The notes under the pieces: model-generated
The model's database searches: none
Told to the model about the DNA's origin: nothing
The model's input: the letters and a program-made list of their open reading frames with translations, nothing else
From: Actinomycetota bacterium
GTDB taxonomy: Bacteria > Actinomycetota > Acidimicrobiia > Acidimicrobiales > Iamiaceae
Assembly: GCA_017882935.1 (NCBI GenBank)
Contig: JADGOP010000003.1
Location: 1 to 21,937 of the forward strand
Length of the DNA: 21,937 nt
Direction of reading: 5' to 3'
Part shown: positions 7,101-13,072 of the stretch, one piece after another
Layout of the letters: each line of letters opens with the position of its first letter
Numbering within the stretch: the first letter of the stretch is position 1
Made by a program: the position numbers and the translations under genes

Positions 7101-7147
7101 TTCTGGGGACGGATATTGGGCCCGGGCGCACATTTCCGTCCCCAGAA
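7101..7147. repeat. 47-nt hairpin element 1 (12-nt arms TTCTGGGGACGG / CCGTCCCCAGAA)
   Basis: Perfect 12-bp arms (7101-7112 and 7136-7147, extendable by one A-T pair) enclose 23 bases that include GCGCACAT. The arms share 11 bases (TTCTGGGGACG) with the element at 10809-10855, which has the same 47-nt total length. It lies three bases after the hydrolase stop and about 20 bases before the next promoter, so it could serve as terminator or insulator. Confidence 0.8.
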
Positions 7148-7167
7148 CGCGGGAAGTTCGGCGATGC

Positions 7168-7193
7168 TGTCGATCGGGCCCATCCCGTTCGTC
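7168..7193 (+). promoter_or_regulatory. Candidate ECF42-type promoter (TGTCGA - 16 nt - CGTC)
   Basis: TGTCGA (7168-7173) and CGTC (7190-7193) are separated by 16 bases and lie about 33 bases upstream of the YCII start, leaving a short leader with AGGAGG at 7216-7221. From memory, the signature reported for ECF42 sigma factors is a -35 of TGTCGA and a -10 of CGA/TC. The match in front of an operon that itself encodes an ECF42-like sigma factor suggests autoregulation. Confidence 0.6.
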
Positions 7194-7225
7194 GTAGGAG
7201 CATCCCAACCGTTCCAGGAGGAACC

Positions 7226-7582
7226 ATGCGCTACCTCATGTTGATCTGCAACGACGAGACCGCGGCTGCGGCGATGAGTCCGGCCGAGCAGGAGCAGTCG
7301 ACGGCCCGCTACATCGACTTCCAGCAGGAGATGGGCTCGCGAGGCCTGCTCGAGGGCGGCGCCCGCCTGCGGCCCACGTCCGACGCCACGACCGTGCGCG
7401 TGGTCGACGACGAGGTCCTGACCGGCGACGGGCCGTTCGCCGAGACCAAGGAGCAGATCGGCGGCTACTACCTGGTCGACTGCAAGGACCTCGACGAGGC
7501 CATCGAGGTGGCGTCGAAGATCCCGCACGCCCGGTTCGGCACCATCGAGATCCGGCCCATCTGGGAGATGGACATGCCGTGA
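7226..7582 (+). CDS. YCII-related (DGPF-type) domain protein
   Basis: The 118-residue protein starts at an ATG preceded by AGGAGG. It opens MRYLMLICNDETAAAAMSP, with strand 1 of the ferredoxin-like YCII fold, and carries the signature VLTGDGPFAETKEQIGGYYL (about residues 70-89) with the DGPF motif. Proteins of this type are the standard genomic partner of ECF42 sigma factors. They may supply an enzymatic or sensing function, but this is not established. The stop overlaps the GTG start of the sigma gene (GTGA), so the two are translationally coupled. Length is typical for the family. Confidence 0.93.
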   Translation: MRYLMLICNDETAAAAMSPAEQEQSTARYIDFQQEMGSRGLLEGGARLRPTSDATTVRVVDDEVLTGDGPFAETKEQIGGYYLVDCKDLDEAIEVASKIPHARFGTIEIRPIWEMDMP

Positions 7583-8880
7583 CCCCCGTCGAGGCCGCCG
7601 TCGCCGAGGCGTACCGGGAGGAGTGGGGTCGCGTCGTCGCCACCCTCATCCGCCTCACCGGCGACTGGGACCTCGCCGAGGAGTGCGCGCAGGACGCCTT
7701 CGTGCGGGCTCTCGAGCACTGGGAGCACGAAGGCGTCCCGCGCCGGCCCGGTGCCTGGCTCACGACCACGGCCCGCAACCGCGCCCTCGACCGCCTGCGG
7801 CGCGATGCCACGGGCGCCGCCAAGCTCCGGGAGGTCACGACGCTCATGGCTGCCGACGAGGCGTCACCCCACGAGACCGGGCCCGTGCGGGATCCCGTCG
7901 ACGACAGCGGCATCGACGACGACGGCCTGCGGCTCATGTTCACCTGCTGCCACCCCGCGCTGTCGCTCGACGCGCAGGTGGCGCTCACGTTGCGCACGCT
8001 GGCCGGGCTGACCACCGCCGAGATCGCCCACGCCTTCCTCGTCCCCGAAGCGACCATGGCCCAGCGCCTGGTCCGCGCCAAGCGGAAGATGCGCAACGCC
8101 GCCATCCCGTTCCGCGTGCCGCCTGCCCACCAGCTGCCGGAGCGCACCCGGGCGGTGCTCGGCGTCCTCTACCTCACCTTCAACGAGGGCTACGCCGCCA
8201 CGTCGGGCCGCGACCTGACGCGGCAGGGCCTCTGCGCCGAGGCCACGCGGCTGGCCCGCACCCTCACCCGGCTCATGCCCGACGAGCCCGAGGCGCTCGG
8301 CCTGCTCGCCCTCATGCTGCTGCACAGCGCCCGCGTCGCGACCCGCACCGACGGGGCGGGCGACCTCGTGCTGCTCGAGGACCAGGACCGCAGCCGGTGG
8401 GACACCGACCTCATCACCGAGGGCGCAGGCCTGGTCGAGCAGGCTCTGCGCCGCGGCCGGCCCGGGCCGTACCAGGTGCAGGCGGCCATCGCCGCGTGCC
8501 ACGCCACCGCGCCCTCGCACGCCGACACCGACTGGGCGCAGATCGCCGGCCTGTACGGGAAGCTCCACCGCCTCACCGGCTCGAACGTGGTCGAGCTGAA
8601 CCGGGCGGTGGCGGTCGCCATGGCCGACGGCCCGGCCGCCGGCCTGGCGATCACCGATGGGCTCGAGGCGTCCGGGGTGCTCGAGGGCTACCACCTGCTC
8701 CCCGCCACGCAGGCCGACCTCCTGCGGCGGCTCGGGCGGCGCGACGAGGCGGCCCTCGCCTACCGGCGGGCCCGCACGCTGGCGCGGACCGATGCCGAGC
8801 GTCGCTACCTGACCCGCCGGCTCGCGTCGGTCGAGGCTGCGGTGGAGCCGGCGGGGGAGTCGGTACCCTCCGGAGGATGA
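7579..8880 (+). CDS. ECF42-type RNA polymerase sigma factor with C-terminal extension
   Basis: The 433-residue protein starts with GTG at 7579, overlapping the YCII stop by four bases. Region sigma-2 is at about residues 5-75 (LIRLTGDWDLAEECAQDAF, RPGAWLTTTARNRALDRLRR). Sigma-4 is at about 120-175 (LSLDAQVALTLRTLAGLTTA, ATMAQRLVRAKRKMR). After it comes the conserved linker LGVLYLTFNEGYAATSG and a helical, TPR-like C-terminal domain to the end (LCAEATRLARTLTRLMPDEP, SNVVELNRAVAVAMADGP). That extension, twice the length of an ordinary ECF sigma factor, and the adjacent DGPF protein identify the ECF42 group, where the extension replaces an anti-sigma factor in controlling activity. The stop overlaps the next ATG (ATGA). 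Confidence 0.94.
   Translation: MTPVEAAVAEAYREEWGRVVATLIRLTGDWDLAEECAQDAFVRALEHWEHEGVPRRPGAWLTTTARNRALDRLRRDATGAAKLREVTTLMAADEASPHETGPVRDPVDDSGIDDDGLRLMFTCCHPALSLDAQVALTLRTLAGLTTAEIAHAFLVPEATMAQRLVRAKRKMRNAAIPFRVPPAHQLPERTRAVLGVLYLTFNEGYAATSGRDLTRQGLCAEATRLARTLTRLMPDEPEALGLLALMLLHSARVATRTDGAGDLVLLEDQDRSRWDTDLITEGAGLVEQALRRGRPGPYQVQAAIAACHATAPSHADTDWAQIAGLYGKLHRLTGSNVVELNRAVAVAMADGPAAGLAITDGLEASGVLEGYHLLPATQADLLRRLGRRDEAALAYRRARTLARTDAERRYLTRRLASVEAAVEPAGESVPSGG
8864..8869 (+). promoter_or_regulatory. Leaderless-type -10 box before the MsnO8-like gene
   Basis: TACCCT ends exactly seven bases before the ATG at 8877, the arrangement also seen before 10882, 19498 and 21011. It lies inside the last codons of the sigma gene, so the LLM gene could have its own promoter in addition to operon transcription. 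GGAGG (8872-8876) touches the ATG with no spacer, which is poor for normal ribosome binding. Confidence 0.4.
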
Positions 8881-9926
8881 CCTTCAGCGGACCGGTCGGC
8901 GTCCTCGACTACGTCAGCATCACCGACGGCGGCAGCGCCCACGAGGCGATCGACCGCACCATCGAGCTGGCGCGCCACGTCGAGGCCCTCGGCTTCAGGC
9001 GGCACTGGTTCTCCGAGCACCACAACACCCGCTCGCTGGCGTGCACGGCACCCGAGCTGATCATCGCCCGGGTCGGGGCCGAGACCTCCACGTTGCGAGT
9101 CGGGGCGGGCGGCATCATGCTGCCGAACCACTCGCCTCTCAAGGTTGCCGAGACGTTCCGCACCCTCGAGGCGATGTTCCCCGGCCGCATCGACCTGGGG
9201 CTGGGACGGGCGCCGGGCACCGACGGCATCACCGCGTTGGCCCTGCGGCGCTCGCGCCAGGCGGTCCTCGCCGACGACTTCCCGGCGCTGGCCGCCGAGC
9301 TGTTCGCCTTCCTCGGCTGGGGCGACGGCTTCCCCCACGACCACGCCTTCTCGAAGGTGGTGGCGGCCCCCGAGGTCCCCACCCGGCCCGAGGTGTGGAT
9401 GCTCGGCTCGAGCGACTACGGGGCGCGGTTCGCAGCGGTGAACGGCCTGGCCACGGCCTTCGCCCACCAGATCAACCCCGAGCCCGCGGTGGAGGTGCTG
9501 CAGGCCTACCGGCGCGAGTTCCAACCGTCGGCGTGGCAGCCCGAGCCGCGCGCGCTCCTGTCCACCAACGCCTTCGCCAGCCACGATCCCGACGAGGTGC
9601 ACGACTTCGAGGCGTTCTGGACCCTCAGCATGACCAAGATCCGCCGCGGCGAGCGCACCCCCACGTCGCTCACGGAGGCCCGCGAGTTCGCGGCCTCGCC
9701 GCGCTTCGTCCAGGCCAAGGCCACCATGGGCGCCCGCCTGTTCGCCGGGCCGCCCGCAGAGGTGGCCGACGGCCTGCGGCAGCTCGCCACCGCCGCCGGT
9801 GCCGACGAGCTGATGATCGTCACGCCGTCGGCCGATCACGGCGCGCGGCTGCGCAGCTATGCGCTATTGGCCGGCGAGCTCGGCCTTGAGGCGCCGGTGG
9901 TCGCTGCCTCGGCTGCGCTGTCGTAG
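8877..9926 (+). CDS. MsnO8-type LLM-class oxidoreductase
   Basis: The 349-residue luciferase-like protein belongs to the subgroup annotated as MsnO8 or luciferase family group 1. It shows VGVLDYVSITDGGSAHEAID at the N-terminus, ALGFRRHWFSEHHNTRSLAC (about 40-59, WxxEHH), VGAGGIMLPNHSPLKVAETF, the phosphate-binding FPGRIDLGLGRAPGTD, and VWMLGSSDYGARFAAVNGL. The start is the ATG overlapping the sigma stop (ATGA). It uses reduced flavin, but the substrate is unknown. Its position as third gene after YCII and ECF42 sigma makes it a candidate target or effector of that regulator. The last 63 bases overlap the convergent gene ending at 9864. Confidence 0.92.
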   Translation: MTFSGPVGVLDYVSITDGGSAHEAIDRTIELARHVEALGFRRHWFSEHHNTRSLACTAPELIIARVGAETSTLRVGAGGIMLPNHSPLKVAETFRTLEAMFPGRIDLGLGRAPGTDGITALALRRSRQAVLADDFPALAAELFAFLGWGDGFPHDHAFSKVVAAPEVPTRPEVWMLGSSDYGARFAAVNGLATAFAHQINPEPAVEVLQAYRREFQPSAWQPEPRALLSTNAFASHDPDEVHDFEAFWTLSMTKIRRGERTPTSLTEAREFAASPRFVQAKATMGARLFAGPPAEVADGLRQLATAAGADELMIVTPSADHGARLRSYALLAGELGLEAPVVAASAALS

Positions 9927-10562
9927 GTCGACCACGGGACCGGGCTGCGGCTCGGGCTCAGGCGCCGGCCTGGCTCGGGGGGCCGGCGGCAGCGACTGGT
10001 CGGACACCGACCACAGCAGCTGGTCGAGCACCACGAGAGGCTGGTCGAGCTCGGCGGCGACCGCGGATGCGAGCGCCAGCAGGGCGGGCTCGCCCTCGGG
10101 CACGTCGAACCCGAGGAAGCGGAGCGCGGCGCGGGTGCGGAGATCGGGCTTGATGCCGTCGCCGCCGCTGCGCACGCGGAGGTCGGCGAACAGCACGGCG
10201 TCGATGCCGCGTACGGCTCCCACGTACGGGTCGAGCGCGGGGGCGGCCGCGATGGTGGAGGTGGCGGTGGCCCAGGCGAGGACGCCTGCTTCCTCGTCGA
10301 CCCGGTGGTGCGCGGCGTACCTCGTGAGGCCGTGCGCGATGCTGCGCATCATCTCGGGCTCACCGGGGCGCAGGCCCCAGCCGTCGCCCGGGCCCTGCTT
10401 GGCCAGCGACGCGAGGCTGGTGGCGGCCGGGCTCTGCGCGAAGCGCTCGAGGACCGGCAACATGCGGCGGCTGGGCCGGCGGTGGCGGCTCGCCACGGTG
10501 TCGAACACCATGGCCGCGCGCCGGTGCGCGTAGCGCTGGGCCTGACGCTGGGACTCATTCAT
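9864..10562 (-). CDS. Hypothetical protein, possibly with a HhH/endonuclease III-like helical fold
   Basis: The 232-residue protein starts at ATG 10562 with a weak GGGGTGG seven bases upstream. It is mostly alpha-helical. The middle has LDPYVGAVRGIDAVLFADLR and then GGDGIKPDLRTRAALRFLGF followed by a helical LVVLDQLLWSVSDQ. The pattern of Gly-Ile-Lys-Pro-Asp, an RAALRFLG helix and a closing hydrophobic LDQLLW helix recalls the C-terminal half of endonuclease III-like proteins, where Asp-x-x-Val-Arg-Arg leads the last domain. I see no iron-sulfur Cys cluster or full catalytic Lys/Asp pair, so this is a fold-level guess. Residues 195-232 are Pro-rich and basic. The gene end overlaps the LLM gene by 63 bases. 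The open frame continues upstream (see 10563-10718). Confidence 0.65.
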   Translation of the reverse strand: MNESQRQAQRYAHRRAAMVFDTVASRHRRPSRRMLPVLERFAQSPAATSLASLAKQGPGDGWGLRPGEPEMMRSIAHGLTRYAAHHRVDEEAGVLAWATATSTIAAAPALDPYVGAVRGIDAVLFADLRVRSGGDGIKPDLRTRAALRFLGFDVPEGEPALLALASAVAAELDQPLVVLDQLLWSVSDQSLPPAPRARPAPEPEPQPGPVVDLRQRSRGSDHRRLKAELAGQ

Positions 10563-10718
10563 GGCACGGCCACCCCGGGCATCGTGCAGCGCACAGATGC
10601 GGTCGATGGCTGGCTCCCAGTCGGGTCGGCGGCGCAGCAGCTCGAGGAGGCCGAGGACGGGATCCTCGGACGTGAGGTGTCCGGGATGGGTAGCGGCATA
10701 TGGGTCGATCGGCCCATG
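10563..10718 (-). other. Apparent coding extension upstream of the hypothetical gene, without a standard start codon
   Basis: The frame of the gene ending at 9864 stays open upstream of ATG 10562 until TAG at 10721-10719. It encodes a protein-like stretch including SEDPVLGLLELLRRRPDWEP and AIDRICALHDARGGRAM, an amphipathic helical pattern. There is no ATG, GTG or TTG in it. About three quarters of its codons end in G/C, lower than neighbouring genes. ATG codons at 10716 and 10698 are in the other minus frame. It could be the N-terminus of the gene with a frameshift or an unusual start, the remnant of a small gene, or a chance open frame. Confidence 0.35.
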
Positions 10719-10808
10719 CTAGGTGATCGATCGCTGCGTCGCCGGGGTGCACGCAGCGTGTGCGCCGCGCAGCAGTCGGCGACGCCGGGTCCGCCCTGCG
10801 CCCCCGCG

Positions 10809-10855
10809 TTCTGGGGACGCTCTTGGCGCGATGTGCGCCGAACGCGTCCCCAGAA
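10809..10855. repeat. 47-nt hairpin element 2 (12-nt arms TTCTGGGGACGC / GCGTCCCCAGAA)
   Basis: Perfect 12-bp arms (10809-10820 and 10844-10855) enclose 23 bases containing ATGTGCGCC, whose reverse complement occurs in the loop of element 1. Arm sequence, arm length, loop length and total length match element 1. It sits in a divergent intergenic region, not after a gene end, and its right arm would cover the -35 region of the promoter at 10869. Confidence 0.8.
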
Positions 10856-10868
10856 GCCGTGGTGGGGG

Positions 10869-10874
10869 TAGCCT
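10869..10874 (+). promoter_or_regulatory. Leaderless-type -10 box for the beta-helix lipoprotein gene
   Basis: TAGCCT ends seven bases before the GTG at 10882, and there is no Shine-Dalgarno sequence at a normal distance. The same box and a nearly identical following sequence precede the glutaminase start. Confidence 0.45.
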
Positions 10875-10881
10875 CGGCCTC

Positions 10882-11928
10882 GTGAAGTGGCGCATCGGAG
10901 TGCTGGCACTACTCGGCGTGTTGGCGGCTGGGTGTCTGCCGGTCGCGGGGAACCCCGACGGCACCGCCTCGGTCCCCGCAGCCGCGCAGGCGGTCGACAC
11001 CTCGCACCCCACCCGCGTGATCGGCACCGGCACGCCGGCGAGTTGCACGTCGGCCGCGGTGGTGAACGCGGTGGCGCTGGGCGGCATCATCACCTTCTCG
11101 TGCGGGCCGAACCCCGTCACCATCATCCTGGCGGCGACCGCCAAGGTCGTGAACTCCACCGGACCGCAGATCGTCGTCGACGGCGGCGGGCTCGTGACGC
11201 TCAGCGGTGGCGGCGTCCGCCGCATCCTCTACATGGACACGTGCGACCCGGCGCAGGTGTGGACCACGTCGCACTGCCAGGACCAGGACAGCCCTCAGCT
11301 CACCGTGCAGAACCTCACCTTCGTCGACGGCAACTCCATCGGGCAGGACTACGACGGGGGCGGTGGCGGGGCCATCTTCGTGCGGGGTGGACGCTTCAAG
11401 GTGGTGAACTCGCGCTTCTTCCGCAACACCTGCGAGACCACCGGGCCCGACATCGGCGGCGGCGCCATCCGGGTGCTGAGCCAGTCGCAGGGGCTGCCGG
11501 TGTACGTGGTGCACAGCACCTTCGGCGGCGCCGACGGCCAGGGCAACAGCTGCTCGAACGGCGGTGCCCTCAGCAGCATCGGCGTGTCGTGGGTGGTGCT
11601 CAACAGCCTGTTCGGCAACAACACCGCGGTGGGGACAGGGGCCAACCCGGCACGGTCGGGCACGCCGGGCGGGGGCAGCGGCGGCGCCATCTACCTCGAC
11701 GGCAACACCTTCACCCTCACGCTCGGCGGCACGATCATCCAGGACGACCACGCCAACGAGGGCGGCGGCGCCATCTTCTTCGTGAGCAACGACCGCACCG
11801 GCACGCTGCACATCGACGGGTCGACGCTGCGCCGCAACCCGAACGACGGCTTCCAGACGGCCGGCTATCCCGGCATCTTCTACCTGGGCCAGGGCAACCC
11901 GGTCGTCACCTCGTCGACCATCCAGTAG
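10882..11928 (+). CDS. Secreted right-handed beta-helix lipoprotein
   Basis: The protein has 348 residues from GTG 10882. The in-frame extension to 10723 would run through hairpin element 2 and is rejected. A short signal peptide MKWRIGVLALLGVLAAGC ends in a lipobox with Cys18. The mature part opens with a dockerin-free strand region, then repeated turns typical of parallel beta-helix (pectin-lyase-like, Pmp-like) proteins: GGGGAIFVRGGRFKVVNSRF, IGGGAIRVL, NGGALSSIGVSWVVLNSLF, SGGAIYLDGNTFTLTLGG, and GGGAIFFVSNDRTGTLHIDG. The GGA[IL] repeat spaced about 40-60 residues is the clearest signature. Cys pairs may form disulfides. Function is probably polysaccharide binding or adhesion at the cell surface; no lyase active site is recognisable. 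Confidence 0.85.
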   Translation: MKWRIGVLALLGVLAAGCLPVAGNPDGTASVPAAAQAVDTSHPTRVIGTGTPASCTSAAVVNAVALGGIITFSCGPNPVTIILAATAKVVNSTGPQIVVDGGGLVTLSGGGVRRILYMDTCDPAQVWTTSHCQDQDSPQLTVQNLTFVDGNSIGQDYDGGGGGAIFVRGGRFKVVNSRFFRNTCETTGPDIGGGAIRVLSQSQGLPVYVVHSTFGGADGQGNSCSNGGALSSIGVSWVVLNSLFGNNTAVGTGANPARSGTPGGGSGGAIYLDGNTFTLTLGGTIIQDDHANEGGGAIFFVSNDRTGTLHIDGSTLRRNPNDGFQTAGYPGIFYLGQGNPVVTSSTIQ

Positions 11929-11939
11929 CCCGCCCGCCG

Positions 11940-11988
11940 GTTCACTGCACCGAAAGCGCGCGTAGCGCGCACTTGTGGTGCAGTGAAC
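11940..11988. repeat. Hairpin element 3 (12-nt arms GTTCACTGCACC / GGTGCAGTGAAC)
   Basis: Perfect 12-bp arms (11940-11951 and 11977-11988) enclose 25 bases that themselves contain GCGCGC-GTA-GCGCGC. Counting from TTC to GAA (11941-11987) the length is again 47. The arm sequence differs from elements 1 and 2, but the architecture and the GCGC-rich centre are alike. It fills the gap between two convergent genes (12 bases after one stop, 10 before the other), the position of a bidirectional terminator. Confidence 0.75.
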
Positions 11989-11998
11989 GCTGGTCGGG

Positions 11999-13072
11999 TC
12001 AGATGGTGCCGGTGCGGCGGCGGCCGATGATCGTCGACACCAGCACGGCGATGAACAGGGCCGCACCGTTGAAGACGTCGTTGATCCAGTTCGACACGCC
12101 GGCGAGCGTGAGGCCGGTGACGCTGAACGCCAGGAAGTAGATGGCCACGATGGTGCCGACCACGTTGAAGCGTCCGGGCTTGATGGCGGTGGCGCCGAGG
12201 TAGGCCGCGGCGAGCGCCTGCAGCGTGTCGATGACCGTCCCGACGAGGGGGCTGCCGCTGCCGTTGCGAGCCACCAGGAGCACCCCGGCGAACCCGGCGA
12301 GCGCACCCGACAGCATGAAGGAGATGAGCACCAGGCGCTCGACCGGGAGGCCGACCAGCCGGGCCGCCTCGCGGTTGGAGCCGATGCTGTGCAGGTAGCG
12401 GCCGTAGGGCGTGTGCTCGAGCAGGTAGTACACCAGCGCCGCCACGATCAGCAGGATGTAGAGCGTGCGGGGCAGGCCGAACCAGTCGCCGGAGCCGAGG
12501 CGCGTCAACGTTGGCGAGATGCCGGTGATGATCGACTGGCCGTCGGTGTACCACTGCACGACACCCGCGAGGACGGTGCCGACGCCGAGGGTGACGATCA
12601 GCGAGTTCACGCCGACCCGGGCAACCGTGTTGCCGTTGCTGAGCCCGATGACCATGCCGATGAGCACGGGCACGAGGATGGCGAGGAACAGCGGGAACCC
12701 GAGCCTCGACATGAAGCCCGCGCACAGCACCTGGGTGAGGCCGGCCACCGGCCCGACCGAGAAGTCGAACTCGCCGCAGACGAGCGGGATGAGGATGGCG
12801 AGCGCCAGGATGCCGATGACGGCCTGGTCGCCAAGCACGTTGGTGATGTTCGCCTTGGTCGGGAACGTGGCCGAGGTCTTGGACCAGAAGCAGAAGAAGA
12901 TGAACACGACGGCGAACAGCATCACCAGCGCGTACTTCTCGATGAACGCCATCACCGGCTGGGACTCGCCCGATCTCGTGGCTGCTGGTTCCGTCGACTC
13001 GGCCAGGGCCGTCGACGTGGGTGCGCCCTCGTCGTTCGGGAGGGGCGGCGGTGTCGGCTCGCTCGCGGTCAC
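11999..13072 (-). CDS. Sugar ABC transporter permease, CUT2 (ribose/xylose) type
   Basis: The 357-residue membrane protein starts at GTG 13072, which overlaps the ATPase stop as GTGA and has AAGGAGG seven bases upstream. The longer in-frame ORF to 14239 is antiparallel noise inside the ATPase gene. The N-terminal 40 residues are Pro/Ser/Thr-rich and cytoplasmic. About ten membrane segments follow, with the family signature CGEFDFSVGPVAGLTQVL (conserved D-S-V-G), LSNGNTVARVGVNSLIVTLG, the EAA-like loop LHSIGSNREAARLVGLPVER and LAAAYLGATAIKPGRFNVVG. It forms the channel with the ATPase of the preceding gene and the binding lipoprotein. Substrate is most likely a monosaccharide, but it is not determinable. 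It is the last gene of its unit; hairpin element 3 lies just beyond. Confidence 0.93.
   Translation of the reverse strand: MTASEPTPPPLPNDEGAPTSTALAESTEPAATRSGESQPVMAFIEKYALVMLFAVVFIFFCFWSKTSATFPTKANITNVLGDQAVIGILALAILIPLVCGEFDFSVGPVAGLTQVLCAGFMSRLGFPLFLAILVPVLIGMVIGLSNGNTVARVGVNSLIVTLGVGTVLAGVVQWYTDGQSIITGISPTLTRLGSGDWFGLPRTLYILLIVAALVYYLLEHTPYGRYLHSIGSNREAARLVGLPVERLVLISFMLSGALAGFAGVLLVARNGSGSPLVGTVIDTLQALAAAYLGATAIKPGRFNVVGTIVAIYFLAFSVTGLTLAGVSNWINDVFNGAALFIAVLVSTIIGRRRTGTI

Noticed and set aside
551..10672. Repeated 12-mer GATCCTCGGACG at 551-562 and 10661-10672
   Set aside because: Flanks are unrelated, and a shared 12-mer is not remarkable in 22 kb of biased, GC-rich sequence.
10559..10909. 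Minus-strand ORF of 116 residues upstream of the beta-helix gene
   Set aside because: It reads through hairpin element 2 and the leaderless promoter and has Ser/Arg/Pro-rich composition with no recognisable pattern.
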